This document shows positions 34,193 through 45,500 of a DNA stretch of 64,000 nucleotides, piece after piece (the stretch's first letter is position 1; each line of letters opens with the position of its first letter). The notes under the pieces were generated by a model, which had not been told where the DNA came from, ran no database searches, and worked only from the letters and a program-made list of their open reading frames with translations. The translations under genes were made by a program, and so were the position numbers. The stretch is from the NCBI GenBank assembly GCA_036497945.1, contig DASXIN010000041.1, positions 46,179 to 110,178 of the forward strand. Reading direction: 5' to 3'. The DNA is from RYN-230 sp036497945. GTDB taxonomy: Bacteria; Actinomycetota; Actinomycetes; Streptosporangiales; Streptosporangiaceae.

Positions 34193-35674
34193 CTAATGCG
34201 CTGACTCACTCGCCGGGACCGGACTGTCCTGCTCCGGGTGCGCTGGCCTCGGCAGCAGCAAGGCCGGCACCAGGGCGGCCGCGATGAGCGCGACGGCTAC
34301 CCAGAACGTGTTGCCGAACGCGGCCGCCACCGACTGCGCGCTGCCTGGGTGGCGGGCCTGGCTGGCCGTGATGGAGTGCTGCAGCAGGATCGCGAACAGG
34401 GCGGTACCGATCGCACCCGCGATGCGCTGCAGGGTGTTGAGCGCGCTGGTCGCCCGGGGCATCTCGGCCGGGGATACCGCCTTGAAGGCGGCGGCCATGG
34501 ACGGCGCGATCGTGCTGCCGATCCCGGCCCCGATCACGAACAGCGCGCTGGCCAGGTAGGCCTCCGAGGTGTGCGCGCCAAGCTGGGTGTAGCCCAGCGC
34601 GCCGACCAGGGCCAGCAGCATGCCGACCGAGCACACCACGCGGGCGCCGATCTTGTCGGTGAGCAGGCCGGCCACCGGCAGGGCCAGCGCCGCCCCGACG
34701 CCCTGCGGGGCGAGCAGCAGCCCGATCTCGACCGGCGTGGCGTGCCGGATCAGCTGGTAGTAGAGCGGGATGAGGATCAGCGAGCCGAACAGCGCCACCG
34801 GCAGCAGCACGTTGATGGCGGCCGCGGTGCCGAACCCGCGGCGGCGCAGCAGGGACACGTCGATCAGCGCGTCGGGGCCCGCCGCGACGGCGTGCCAGAT
34901 ATACAGCCCGATCAGCACGAGGCCGGCCAGCGCGGCGACGACCGTGCCCGGGCGGCCGAAGCCGCCGCGCGTGCCGGCCTCGGACAGGCCGTAGAGCAGG
35001 ATCGCGATGCCCGGGCAGAGCAGGGCCAGCCCGCGCAGGTCGAGCCGCTGGCCCAGCCGCGGCCTGGCGTCCGGCAGCAGCCGCCAGGCGGCCACTATGG
35101 CGGCCGCGCCGATGGGCAGGTTGAGCAGGAAGATCCAGCGCCAGCTGGCCGCGCCGAGGATCACCCCGCCGAGCACCGGGCCGAACACCGGGGCGAGCAG
35201 CAGCGGTACCCCGATCACGCTCATCACCCGGCCCATCCGCTGCGGCCCGGCGGCCTGGGCCAGGATCGTCTGCCCGATCGGCAGGATCAGCCCGGCGCCG
35301 AGCCCCTGCAGCACCCGGAAGGCGATCAGCGAGCCGATCGACCAGGCCGCGGCGGAGAGCAGCGACCCGGCCAGGAACAGGCCCAGGGCGGTGAGCCAGA
35401 CCCGCTTGGCGCCGAACCGCCCGGCCGCCCAGCCGGTCAGCGGGATCACCGTGGCGAACGCCAGCATGTAGCCGGTCAGCACCCACTGCACCGAGTCGAT
35501 CGAGGCGTGCAGGTCGCCGACCAGGGTGGGGATGGCGACGTTGACGATGGTCAGGTCGAGGACGGTCATGATCGTGCCCAGGATGACGACCGCGGACAGC
35601 ACGAGGATCTCGCGACTCAGGCGATCGTCCGGCCCGCCAGCGACGGCGGTAGGCCCGGTTTTGCTGAGTGTCAT
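34193..35674 (-). CDS. MFS drug efflux transporter, DHA2 (EmrB/QacA) type, 14 helices
   Basis: A 493-residue proton-coupled exporter. Motif D1 is TVLDLTIVNVAIPTL, motif A is GWAAGRFGAKRVW, motif B is RVLQGLGAGLILP and motif C is LAPVFGPVLGGVILG. There are 14 predicted helices. ATG 35674 has GGAGG upstream. It is divergent from a TetR gene, the classic arrangement for a drug-inducible pump. Its substrate is unknown. Confidence 0.92.
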   Translation of the reverse strand: MTLSKTGPTAVAGGPDDRLSREILVLSAVVILGTIMTVLDLTIVNVAIPTLVGDLHASIDSVQWVLTGYMLAFATVIPLTGWAAGRFGAKRVWLTALGLFLAGSLLSAAAWSIGSLIAFRVLQGLGAGLILPIGQTILAQAAGPQRMGRVMSVIGVPLLLAPVFGPVLGGVILGAASWRWIFLLNLPIGAAAIVAAWRLLPDARPRLGQRLDLRGLALLCPGIAILLYGLSEAGTRGGFGRPGTVVAALAGLVLIGLYIWHAVAAGPDALIDVSLLRRRGFGTAAAINVLLPVALFGSLILIPLYYQLIRHATPVEIGLLLAPQGVGAALALPVAGLLTDKIGARVVCSVGMLLALVGALGYTQLGAHTSEAYLASALFVIGAGIGSTIAPSMAAAFKAVSPAEMPRATSALNTLQRIAGAIGTALFAILLQHSITASQARHPGSAQSVAAAFGNTFWVAVALIAAALVPALLLPRPAHPEQDSPVPASESAH

Positions 35675-35701
35675 CGTGACCTCCGGAGAGGTAGGCTTGG
35701 T

Positions 35702-35752
35702 TATGCTCCAAACATAGGGCAGATACAAATTTAGGGCAACTTCATAATTATG
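35702..35752. promoter_or_regulatory. Divergent control region of efflux pump and TetR gene
   Basis: An AT-rich 75-bp interval with TATG-7 nt-CATA (35702-35716), a TACAAAT box (35724-35730) and the perfect palindrome CATAATTATG (35743-35752), which overlaps the first possible TetR start. It is probably the TetR operator region. Confidence 0.5.
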
Positions 35753-35761
35753 AGAGAGCGC

Positions 35762-36400
35762 ATGGGGCTTCGCGAACTGAAGAAGGAGCAGACCCGGCAG
35801 CTAATCGCCGACACCGCCTGGCAGCTGTTCGCCGACCGGGGGTTCGACAAGGTCAGCGTGGCCGAGGTGGCCCGTGCGGCCCAGGTGGCCGAGGCGACGG
35901 TGTTCAACTACTTCCCGAGCAAGGAAGACCTGTTCTACTCGCGGCTGGAGTCGTTCTGGACCCGGCTGGCCGACGCGGTCAGCGCCCGGCCGGCCAGCCA
36001 GCCGGTGCTGGACGCGTTCCGGCACGCCCTGCTGGCCGAGAGTGGCCTGCTCGGCCAGCTGGAATCGGGCGACCCGGACGCGCTGACCCGGCTGCGCACG
36101 GTGAACCGCATCGTGGCGGCCAGTCCGGCGCTGCTCGCCCGCGAGCAGCAGGTGATGTCCCGGGCGGCGAGCGACCTGGCCGCCCGGCTGGCCGCGGAGA
36201 CCGGCGCGTCCGCCGATGACCTGCGCCCGCAGGTGGCGGCGAACGCACTGATCGGGGTGCACCGCGCGCTGATCGACTACGTGCGCCGCCGGGTGCTGGC
36301 CGACGATACCCCCGCCAGCCTGGCCGCCGAGGTCCGCGAGCGCAGCACCGAGTCATTCGCCCTGCTCGGGCACGGCCTGGGGGGCTACCCGCCCGGCTAG
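35762..36400 (+). CDS. TetR-family repressor of the divergent efflux pump
   Basis: A 212-residue regulator. The helix-turn-helix is DKVSVAEVARAAQVAEATVFNYFPSKEDLF, written here as its two halves VSVAEVARAAQ and VAEATVFNYFPSKEDL. The C-terminal ligand domain follows. I chose ATG 35762 (MGLRELKKEQTRQL), which matches the usual family start and has GAGAG upstream; ATG 35750 in the same frame would add MRER and lies in the palindrome. It probably represses the pump at 34193-35674 and itself. Confidence 0.9.
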   Translation: MGLRELKKEQTRQLIADTAWQLFADRGFDKVSVAEVARAAQVAEATVFNYFPSKEDLFYSRLESFWTRLADAVSARPASQPVLDAFRHALLAESGLLGQLESGDPDALTRLRTVNRIVAASPALLAREQQVMSRAASDLAARLAAETGASADDLRPQVAANALIGVHRALIDYVRRRVLADDTPASLAAEVRERSTESFALLGHGLGGYPPG

Positions 36401-36555
36401 AGCTTCACCCCGGTGGCGGGGACCTGGTGTGCGGGGGCGGCGCTAATCCTGGGACCGCCGTTCCGCGGACCGCCTGGCGTGTCTATCGTCGGATACAGGC
36501 CCTACCGCGCAGGGGCGATGCGCGGGTGTTGCCAGGCGGACAGGGGTATGGCCTG

Positions 36556-38241
36556 ATGTCATCAGTACCGTCTCCGGCCGGCCAGGACCGCCGGCCGGCA
36601 CCCGTTGACCAGCGCTGGCTCGTCCTGGTTGTCGTGGCCATCGCGCAGCTGATGGTGGTCCTGGACGCCACGATCGTGAACATCGCGCTGCCGTCTGCCC
36701 AGCGCGCGCTGGGCTTCCCCAACAGCGACCGGCAGTGGGTGGTCACGGCCTACGCCCTGGCCTTCGGCAGCCTGCTGCTGGTGGGCGGCCGGCTCGGCGA
36801 CATGTTCAGCCGCAAGCGGGTCTTCATCACCGGCCTGATCGGATTCGCCATTGCCTCGGCTATCGGTGGTGCGGCCGGCTCGTTTGCCGTCCTGGTGGCG
36901 GCCAGGGCGCTGCAGGGTGCGTTCGGCGCCATCCTGGCGCCCTCCGCGCTGGGCACCCTGGTCAGCACGTTCCGGGATCCGCGCGAGCGGGGGCGGGCGT
37001 TCGGTGTGTTCGGCTCGGTCGCGGCGGGCGGCGGCGGGATCGGCCTGATCCTGGGCGGGGTGCTCACACAGTACCTGTCGTGGCGCTGGTGCCTCTATGT
37101 CAACCTGCTGTTCGCGGCGATCGCGGTGGCCGGCGCCCTGGCCTGGATTCGCGGCGGCCGCCCCGCGAACCCGCCGCGGATGGACTGGCCCGGCGCCGTG
37201 CTGGCCTGCGCCGGCCTGTTCCTGATCGTCTATGGCTTCTCCAATGCCGAGACCGAAGGCTGGACCGCCGCGCGGACCATCGGCTCCCTGGTCCTGGGCG
37301 TGGTGCTGCTGGCCGGGTTCGTGGTCGCGGAGCGGCGGTCGTCGCATCCGCTGCTGCCGCTTCGGGTGATCCTGGACCGGGCCCGCGGCGGCTCCTATGT
37401 CGCGGTCGGGATATCGGGAATCGCGATTTTCGGCACCTTCTTGTTCCTGACCTTCTACTTGCAGCTGATCAAGAGAGAGAGCCCGCTGACCACCGGGTTG
37501 CTGTTCCTGCCGATGATCGGCTGCATCCTGATCAGCTCGAATCTGTCCAGCATCGTGGGCCTGCCCCGGCTGGGGCCGCGCGTCCTGATCGCCACGGGCA
37601 TGCTGCTGGGCGCGGGCGGGATGGCGTACCTGACGCAGATCAGCGTGACGTCCAGCTACGTCAGCGCCGTACTGCCCGCCCTGCTGATCCTCGGCCTGGG
37701 CTTCGGCATGATCTTCGCGCCAGCCATCAACACCGCCACGGCCGGGGTCCGCCGTGAGGACTCGGGCGTGGCCTCCGCGCTGGTGAACACGATGCAGCAG
37801 GTCGGCGGGTCAATCGGCACGTCGGCCCTCAGCACGATCGCGCTGACCGCGACGGCCAGCTACCTGGTCGCCCACCACAGCACCCCGCTGGCCCCGGCGA
37901 TCGCGGCCACCCACGGCTACACCGTGGCCTTCACGGTGTCGGCCGCGCTGCTCGGGCTCGGCTTCATCCTGACGATCGTGCTGGTGCCGTCCAGGCGCCG
38001 GCTGGCCGAACTCACGAAGGCCGCCGCCCAGGCCGCGGCCGCTTCCGCGCCCGCGCCGGCCCCCGCCACGGCACAGCCGGCCACCGCACAGCCGGCCACA
38101 GCACAGCCCGCCGCAGCGCACTCGGCCGCCGAACACCCAGCCGTATCGCAGCCAGGATTCGAAGCGATTCCGGTGGCCTTGTGCAGTTGCTCGCCGGTCG
38201 TGACCCGGGCCCGCCAACCGTCGAGGGCACTGCTCGGCTAG
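36556..38241 (+). CDS. MFS efflux transporter, DHA2 type
   Basis: A 561-residue exporter with 14 helices. Motif D1 VLDATIVNIALPSA, motif A GGRLGDMFSRKRVF, ARALQGAFGAILAPSALG and the GIGLILGGVL region are present. The C-terminus extends about 70 residues beyond the last helix as an Ala/Pro/Gln-rich tail with three ATAQP repeats (APATAQPATAQPATAQP), which is unusual. The start at ATG 36556 is preceded by a GGGG run. It follows the TetR gene by 155 bp and may be under the same control. Confidence 0.88.
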   Translation: MSSVPSPAGQDRRPAPVDQRWLVLVVVAIAQLMVVLDATIVNIALPSAQRALGFPNSDRQWVVTAYALAFGSLLLVGGRLGDMFSRKRVFITGLIGFAIASAIGGAAGSFAVLVAARALQGAFGAILAPSALGTLVSTFRDPRERGRAFGVFGSVAAGGGGIGLILGGVLTQYLSWRWCLYVNLLFAAIAVAGALAWIRGGRPANPPRMDWPGAVLACAGLFLIVYGFSNAETEGWTAARTIGSLVLGVVLLAGFVVAERRSSHPLLPLRVILDRARGGSYVAVGISGIAIFGTFLFLTFYLQLIKRESPLTTGLLFLPMIGCILISSNLSSIVGLPRLGPRVLIATGMLLGAGGMAYLTQISVTSSYVSAVLPALLILGLGFGMIFAPAINTATAGVRREDSGVASALVNTMQQVGGSIGTSALSTIALTATASYLVAHHSTPLAPAIAATHGYTVAFTVSAALLGLGFILTIVLVPSRRRLAELTKAAAQAAAASAPAPAPATAQPATAQPATAQPAAAHSAAEHPAVSQPGFEAIPVALCSCSPVVTRARQPSRALLG

Positions 38242-38267
38242 CGGGCGCAGGGCGCTATTCTCCATCC

Positions 38268-38722
38268 GTGAGCACTGGCCTGCCGCCCGCTACGGATATA
38301 CGCCTCGTCGTCGGCTACGACGGATCTGCGCCGTCCACCCGGGCGCTCGACGGCGCAGTCAACCTGCTACAGGGACGGACCGGCCGGATCCAGGTCGTCT
38401 ATGTGGCTCACCTGCCCAGCATGGCCGCGCTATCGCCGGACGCCGTAGCCGAACTGGAGACCGACTTCGATGACGTCGAGCGGGAGCTCCGTACCATGAT
38501 CGCCAAGCAGTTGCGCGGTCGCGAGGAGCGCTGGGACCTCGAGCGGCGCCAGGGCCAGATCACCGAGGAACTGCTCGCCGCGGCTCGCGACGTCGCTGCC
38601 GCCCACCCCGCGGCCACCGTCGTGATCGTGGTCGGGAGCTCGTCTCAGGTCGCCCACCGCGTGGTGGGTTCGGTCGCCGTCGGCCTGGCCCGGCACTCCC
38701 CGGTGCCCCTGGTAGTCGTTCC

Positions 38723-38726
<4 letters not shown>
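38268..38726 (+). CDS. Universal stress protein (UspA family)
   Basis: A 152-residue single Usp domain. RLVVGYDGSAPSTRALD begins the fold, and the ATP-binding loop G-2x-G-9x-G(S) is present near the end as VVGSSSQVAHRVVGSVAVGL. Such proteins bind ATP and help survival under starvation, hypoxia or oxidative stress. GTG 38268 is 6 nt after TATTCT (38256-38261), so it is probably leaderless. Its last 4 bp overlap the convergent ABC gene. Confidence 0.9.
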
Positions 38727-39649
<923 letters not shown>

Positions 39650-39673
39650 GAGCAGCTCCTCTCCACGACTTGC

Positions 39674-42526
39674 TCAGCCTTCAATACGCAACGCCCCGGC
39701 CAGGCCGGTGCCGCGCCAGGTGCGCGCGGCCAGCGTGGCCGCGACCAAGGCGACCAGCAGCAGCCCGGCCACCGGGATGGCCAGGGCCGTCCAGTCGGCG
39801 CGGACCGGGACCGGAGTCCCGGCCCCGGTGAACACGGACAGGTTGAGGGCCTGCGCGGTCAGCACCGGCAGCACCAGCGCGCAGGCCGTCCCGGCCACCG
39901 CGGCGGCCAGCAGGGCCGGTGCCTTTTCCACCAGGACCAGCCGCCGGGCCTGCCCGGCGTCCACCCCCATGGTGGCCAGCCGGGCCAGCGTCTGGTGCCG
40001 GTCCGCCGCGCCCAGGGCCAGGTCGGCCAGCAGCGCGGCCAGGCCGAACGCGGCGGCCGCGGCGAGCACCACAGTGAACATGACGTACGCGCCGTGCTGC
40101 AGCGGCGCGCCGGCCAGGCTGGCCAGCACGTCCGAGCGCAGCGTGACGGCCGCGCCGGGGACCAGCCGCCGGGCCACCGTGCGCAGCGCCGGCCCGTCGA
40201 TCCCGCCGCCGCCCAGCAGCAGCAGGTTGGCCGGGGCCGCGGCGGTGGCCGTGCTGCCCGGCGCGGCGCGCAGCGGCAGCATGACGAACGCGCCGCCGCC
40301 GGGCAGCGCGGGCGTGCCCGGGATCAGCCCGGCGACCCGCACGGTCAGCGGGCCGGGGGTGATCGTGCCCGGGATCGCGCTGAGCCGGCCCGGGCTGCCG
40401 CGCAGCGCGGCGGCCGCGGCGGGCGACGCGAGCACCGGCACCGGCTGGCCGGCGCCGGGCCGCGGCCCGGTCAGCACGGCCAGCTGGCTGCGCCGCAGCG
40501 GCGGCCACGGCGTGCCGGCCAGCAGCGCCGGATAGCTGGCCGGGTCGACCGCGACCACGGTGAGCTGGCCGTGCCCGGGCAGCGCCCAGCGGGTGACCTG
40601 GCTGGTGGTGGCGTGCTGGACGCCCGGCACGGCCGCCGCGGCCCGCTGCGCGGCCGGGCTGATCGCGGTGCTGGTCAGCTCGGCGTTGACCACCGCATCG
40701 GCCCCGGTGGCCCGCCACGAAGCGGCGGTCTCGCCCCGGCTGACCGCGTCCCGGAGCATGCCGGTGAACGCGGCCAGGGTGAGCGCCAGGACGACGGCGA
40801 ACAGCGGCAGGATGGTGGCCGCCGGGGCGCGCGCCGCCTGCGCCAGGCCGAGGAAGCGGACCGGGCCGGCCCGCCGGGTGGACAGCCGGAGCAGGCCGCG
40901 CACGGCGAGCGGGGACAGCCGCATGGCCAGCAGCACGGCGGGCACGGCCACCAGGACTGGCGCCAGGCTGGTGTACAGGTCGAGCCCACCGCTGCCCGGT
41001 GTGGCACCGGCCGCACTACCCTGCGCGCGGAGCACGACCAGGCCACCCACCGCCGCCGCGCACCGCGCCACCTCGGCCACCCGGCGGCGGGCCCGGGGGC
41101 CGGTCCGGCCGGCCACCGGCCGGCCGGACCGGGCCGCGTGGCCCGGGTGCTCCGGCCGGACCACCCGGTGCTGCCAGGCCACCGCGAGCGGCGGCCCGAT
41201 GATCCCGGTGACCACGGCCAGCCCGCCGAGCCACCAGCTGGCTGGGGCCGGCTGGCCCGGGGTGACCAGGATGCCCAGCGCCGCCCCGATCAGCGCGGCG
41301 GGCAGGCAGGCGGCCGCGGTGCCGCGCAGCGTCCGCGCGGACAGCTGGCGGACGGTGGCGCCACGCGCCCGCAGCACGGTGAACTCACCGGACCGGCGCT
41401 GGGCCAGCATCCAGGACGCCAGCAGGATGACCACCACCCCGGTCGCGGCCAGGCTGGCGAACAGCAGCGAGAGCACCGAGTTGACCTGGGCCGCGGTGCT
41501 GAGGAAACCGGCCAGGATGGGGCCCAGGGCGCTGGATACGACGATCGTGGTGGTGGCCGGGGCCAGCGCGCCGTGCAGTGCGGGCGCCGACGTGCTCACC
41601 GCGCCGAGCCGGGCCTGCAGCGGGTGCGCCTGGTCGGCCCGCACCCCGGTCAGGGTGAGCGGGAACGCCCACTGCAGGGTCATGCCCAGGGAGCCGAACA
41701 GGTTCTGCAGCTGGCCCAGCTCGCTGGGGCCGACGAAGGCGCCGGTCACCCAGTACGGCGGCTTGTTCTGCAGCTGCTCCTCGACCGGCCGGGCCGCGGT
41801 GGGGTCGGCGGCCCAGAACGCCGAGCGGGGCTGCCGCTCGCGGACGATCCCGGTCACCACCAGCTTGACCGGCACATTGCCGGTGCTGATCTTCAGGCGG
41901 CTGCCGACGTGCGCGTTCAGTTCCCGGGCGGTCTGCTGGCTGAGCGCGATGCCGAGCGGGCCCTTACTGGCCCGGGTCTGGCCGGGGTACTGCCCGGCGG
42001 TCAGCGACGCGTGCCGGGCCAGCGGGTCGCGGTAGATCAGCTCCAGCTTCTGCTCGACGGTCGAGTTGGGCCCGCGGGGCACCATGGTCAGCGGCTCGAT
42101 GTGCGTGGTCAGGCTGGCCCAGTCGGTGGCCGGCCCGGACAGCGGCAGGCCGGCCCCGGCGAAGCTGCCGGCCAGCTGACTGGTCACCGAGCTGACCTGG
42201 GGCGGGTAGAGCAGCGGGGCGACCCCGTTGACCCCGGCCAGCGCCGAGGTGAAGCCGTCCCAGTCGGCACTGGCCAGCACCGCGGTGTCCACCGGCGGAA
42301 CGGTCCTGACCTGGGCCTGCAGCGCCTGGGTCTGGATGTGCAGGCTCTGCCGCGGGCCGGCCACCGCGATGAACGTGCCGCCGAGCACCAGGACGGCCAG
42401 CGTGAGGTAGCTCGCGGCGGCCGAGCCAAAGGGGCGCGCCGCCGACTGGACTGACGAGCGAGGAACGAGCGAGGAGGGAAGGAGGCGGGTCAAAGCGCCC
42501 CGGAGGCTCAAAGGAGTAGGGCTCAT
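39674..42526 (-). CDS. FtsX-like ABC transporter permease (950 residues)
   Basis: A MacB-type permease with one N-terminal helix (ASYLTLAVLVLGGTFIAVAG), a large outside domain (about 65-370) and two FtsX-type bundles (about 380-560 and 700-945). The start ATG 42526 overlaps the stop of the upstream permease (ATGA) and has GGAG 5 nt before it. Residues about 8-34 (LRGALTRLLPSSLVPRSSVQ and on to RPFG) are encoded by copy 2 of the dispersed repeat, read antisense to the repeat, in frame and just before the first helix. Confidence 0.88.
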   Translation of the reverse strand: MSPTPLSLRGALTRLLPSSLVPRSSVQSAARPFGSAAASYLTLAVLVLGGTFIAVAGPRQSLHIQTQALQAQVRTVPPVDTAVLASADWDGFTSALAGVNGVAPLLYPPQVSSVTSQLAGSFAGAGLPLSGPATDWASLTTHIEPLTMVPRGPNSTVEQKLELIYRDPLARHASLTAGQYPGQTRASKGPLGIALSQQTARELNAHVGSRLKISTGNVPVKLVVTGIVRERQPRSAFWAADPTAARPVEEQLQNKPPYWVTGAFVGPSELGQLQNLFGSLGMTLQWAFPLTLTGVRADQAHPLQARLGAVSTSAPALHGALAPATTTIVVSSALGPILAGFLSTAAQVNSVLSLLFASLAATGVVVILLASWMLAQRRSGEFTVLRARGATVRQLSARTLRGTAAACLPAALIGAALGILVTPGQPAPASWWLGGLAVVTGIIGPPLAVAWQHRVVRPEHPGHAARSGRPVAGRTGPRARRRVAEVARCAAAVGGLVVLRAQGSAAGATPGSGGLDLYTSLAPVLVAVPAVLLAMRLSPLAVRGLLRLSTRRAGPVRFLGLAQAARAPAATILPLFAVVLALTLAAFTGMLRDAVSRGETAASWRATGADAVVNAELTSTAISPAAQRAAAAVPGVQHATTSQVTRWALPGHGQLTVVAVDPASYPALLAGTPWPPLRRSQLAVLTGPRPGAGQPVPVLASPAAAAALRGSPGRLSAIPGTITPGPLTVRVAGLIPGTPALPGGGAFVMLPLRAAPGSTATAAAPANLLLLGGGGIDGPALRTVARRLVPGAAVTLRSDVLASLAGAPLQHGAYVMFTVVLAAAAAFGLAALLADLALGAADRHQTLARLATMGVDAGQARRLVLVEKAPALLAAAVAGTACALVLPVLTAQALNLSVFTGAGTPVPVRADWTALAIPVAGLLLVALVAATLAARTWRGTGLAGALRIEG
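42426..42513 (+). repeat. Dispersed repeat, copy 2 (in the 5' coding region of a permease)
   Basis: Runs CCAAAGGGGCGC ... GCGCCCCGGAGGCTCAAAG with terminal inverted repeats at 42431-42437 and 42495-42501. The core between the inverted repeats is 71 bp long, as in copy 1. It is opposite in direction to the gene that contains it. Confidence 0.85.
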
Positions 42527-45500
42527 GCCGACTCCGCGGTGCGCAGCGTGGCGGCGGGATCGGCGGTGCGGGCTGCGGTGGCCGCGGCCACCAGCACCGG
42601 GAGCAGCACGACCAGGGCGGCCAGCCCGAGCGCCTGAGCCCAGGCGAACGCGGTCAGCGCGGGCGGCACCGGCGCGGTGGCGGCGGGGGTCAGCGTGACC
42701 GCGGGCACCAGCAGGACGGTGAGCACGCCACCCAGCAGCAGCCCGGCCAGCGCGGCCGGCACGCTGAGCAGGAGCTCCTGGGTGCACAGCTGGCCGGCCT
42801 GGGACCGCTGGGTCACGCCGAGCGCGGCCAGCAGCGCGCTTTCCTGCCGCCGCTGGGCCACGTTGGCCGCGATGCTGACGAAGAAGCCGGCGATGGCCAG
42901 CAGCGCGGCGGCGATGGCCACGGCCAGCACGGCCTGCTGCGGCGCCGCGGACAGCGGGTTGCCGAGCAGTCTGGCTACCAGCTGGTCGCGGCTGGTCACC
43001 GACGACCCGGCGGGCAGCAGCGCGGCCAGCCCGGGTGGTGCCCCGCCGTCGGTGGCCAGCCACCAGCTGGTCACCGGGACCGGCGGCAGCCCCCGGCTGA
43101 GCAGCGCCTGCTGCACCGCGGGGAGGTCCACGATGAGCGCCGCGCCGGAGGCTACGGTGGGGAACGAGTGCACCGCGGCGACGATGTGCACCGCCAGGGT
43201 GAGGCCGCTGACGCTGTCGTCGACGGTGGCGCCCACCGCGGTGTTACTGGCGGCCAGGAAGGACTGGGTGGCGATGGCCGGGATGGCCGCCGCCGAGGGC
43301 GTCGCCGCGGTCAGCGTCAGCTGGCCGAAGACCGGCAGCGGCGGCTGGCCCGGGTTCGCGGGCAGCGCCTGCCCATAGCCCGGGGTGAAGGACAGCAACT
43401 GCTGGCGCCCGGTGCGCTGCCAGGCCAGCCGCTGCGGCAGGCCGGACGGCCCGGCTAGCTGGCCGGCCCGGGTTCGCAGCGCGGCCAGCTCGGGTGCGGC
43501 CACCCCGGCCGCCCAGCCGCTGAGCGCGCGGCCCGGGACGACGGCGGCCGCACTGGCCGGCCTGGCACCGGGCGCGGCGACCTGCAGCACGTGCAGCGTC
43601 GCGTCGGACGACCCGGCGTGGGCCAGCAGCTGATAGCTCGCGGTGATCCCGATCAGCCGCAGCGGGGCGATGGCCTGGCCCCGCCGCGGGCCGGTGCCGA
43701 GCTGGGCGGTGAGGAGGTGCGGGCGGCCGTCGGCGGCCAGCGTGCCCGCGCTCACCTGGTACACGTCGCCGTCGGCATCGGCCACGGACAGCGTCACCGC
43801 CGCCGGGGCCAGCCGCAGCGACGCGGGTCCCAGGCTGGCTTCCACCTGCACCGCGGCCGGATGGCCGGGCAGCACGACGCCGGGCTGATGGCCGGCTGGC
43901 TGGATGGCCCGGAACAGGGCGGGCGCGGGCAGTGCCGACTGGTCCCGGCGCAGCAGGACGACACCGGCCGCGTTGCCGGCGTTAAGTGCGATGGTCTCGC
44001 CGGTGCCGCCCTGGGTCAGCGTGGCTACCGGCGTGCCGCCGCGCACCCCGGGCGCGGCGGCCAGCCGGCCGGCCGCGCCCGCCGTCAGCGGGCTGGCCAG
44101 GTCGACCCGGGTGTCCGCGCCCGCGCTGGACGCGGCCTGGTCCGCGGCGGACTGGGCCCAGCTGCGGTGCTGGGACAGGGCCAGCGTCCCGGTGGCCACG
44201 GCCAGCACGATGAGCAGCGCGCCGGCTGCCTGGCTGAGCGGCCGCCGGCTGAGCTGCCAGCAGCTCAGCGCGGGGGACAGCCGCCGCCCCCGGGAGGCCA
44301 GCCGGTCCGCCGCCCGGGCGGCGGGCGGCAGCCCGCGCAGCGTCAGCGCGGTGCCGCCGGCCAGCGCCAGGGCAGGCGCCAGCACGAGCACCGGATCGAC
44401 GCCGCCGGGACCGTTAGCCGAGGTGACCACGGCCGAGTAGTGCCGGAGCTGCCAGCCCGCGAGCACGGCCAGCGAGATCAGCGCCAGGTCCGCGCCGGCC
44501 CGGGCGATCCCGGAGACAGCCGCCTGCCGGCCGCGCCGCTGCCGGGCGATGCCCGGGGCCAGCGTGCGCAGCGCGGGCCAGAGCAGCACCAGGATGGATC
44601 CGGCCGCGGTGACCGCCAGGGCCAGCCAGGCGCCCGGCGGGAACGCGGGAAGCCGCAGCCCGGCCGCGTGCAGCGGCCCGGCCGAGGCGAGCAGGGCGGC
44701 CAGCCGGCTGCCGGCCAGGCCGCCGGCCGCGGTGGCGATCAGGCACAGGATGACCGCCTCGGCCGCGTTCAGCCGGGCCAGCTGGAGCCGGGCAGTGCCG
44801 CGCGAGACGAGCAGGGCCGACTCACCTTCTCGCTGGTCGGCCAGGTAGGCCGCGGCGGTAGCCAGCGCGGCCGCGGCGACCAGGGCGAGCTCGAGCGCGG
44901 CGATGACGAGCAGCGAGCGGGCCACGGCCAGGCTGGCCGCGGCCGCGTCGAGCACCGCGGGGAGGTTCGTGCTGACCTGGAGGCTGGGCAAGGTGCTGGA
45001 ATTGGCCAGCGCCTGGCGCAGCGCCGCGGCCCGGGTCGCGGTGGCCGTCAGCTCGCCGACCGGGATCCGCCCGGTGTCCGGCTGGGCGACCCAGCTGGCC
45101 GAGTTGACGGCCAGCGGGCCGGCGAATGCGGCCGGGCTGACGGCCAGCGGCCCGAGCGTGGTGAACCCGCCGGAGCTGCTCGTCCCGCTGGCCGCAACCG
45201 TGTTCAGCGCCCAGTAAGCGGCTGCGGTCGTCGAGCCGGTCTCCGGCCGGAAGATCCCGGTGACCAGGAAGCGGGCCGGCCGGCCGGACACCTGGTCCCT
45301 GGTCTGCAGCTGGGCGCCGGGGGACAGGTGCGCGAGCAGCGCCGCGGCCTGCGGCAGCGCGGCCTGCACCGGCTGGCCCGGGCGCGGCGGGGAGGGCCAG
45401 CGCCCGGCCACCAGCACGGCGTGCGACCGGATAGCGGCGAACGCGGCCGCCTGGGTGAGCAGCACGTTGCCCTTGCCGGTCAGTCGGGCCAGGGCCGGCC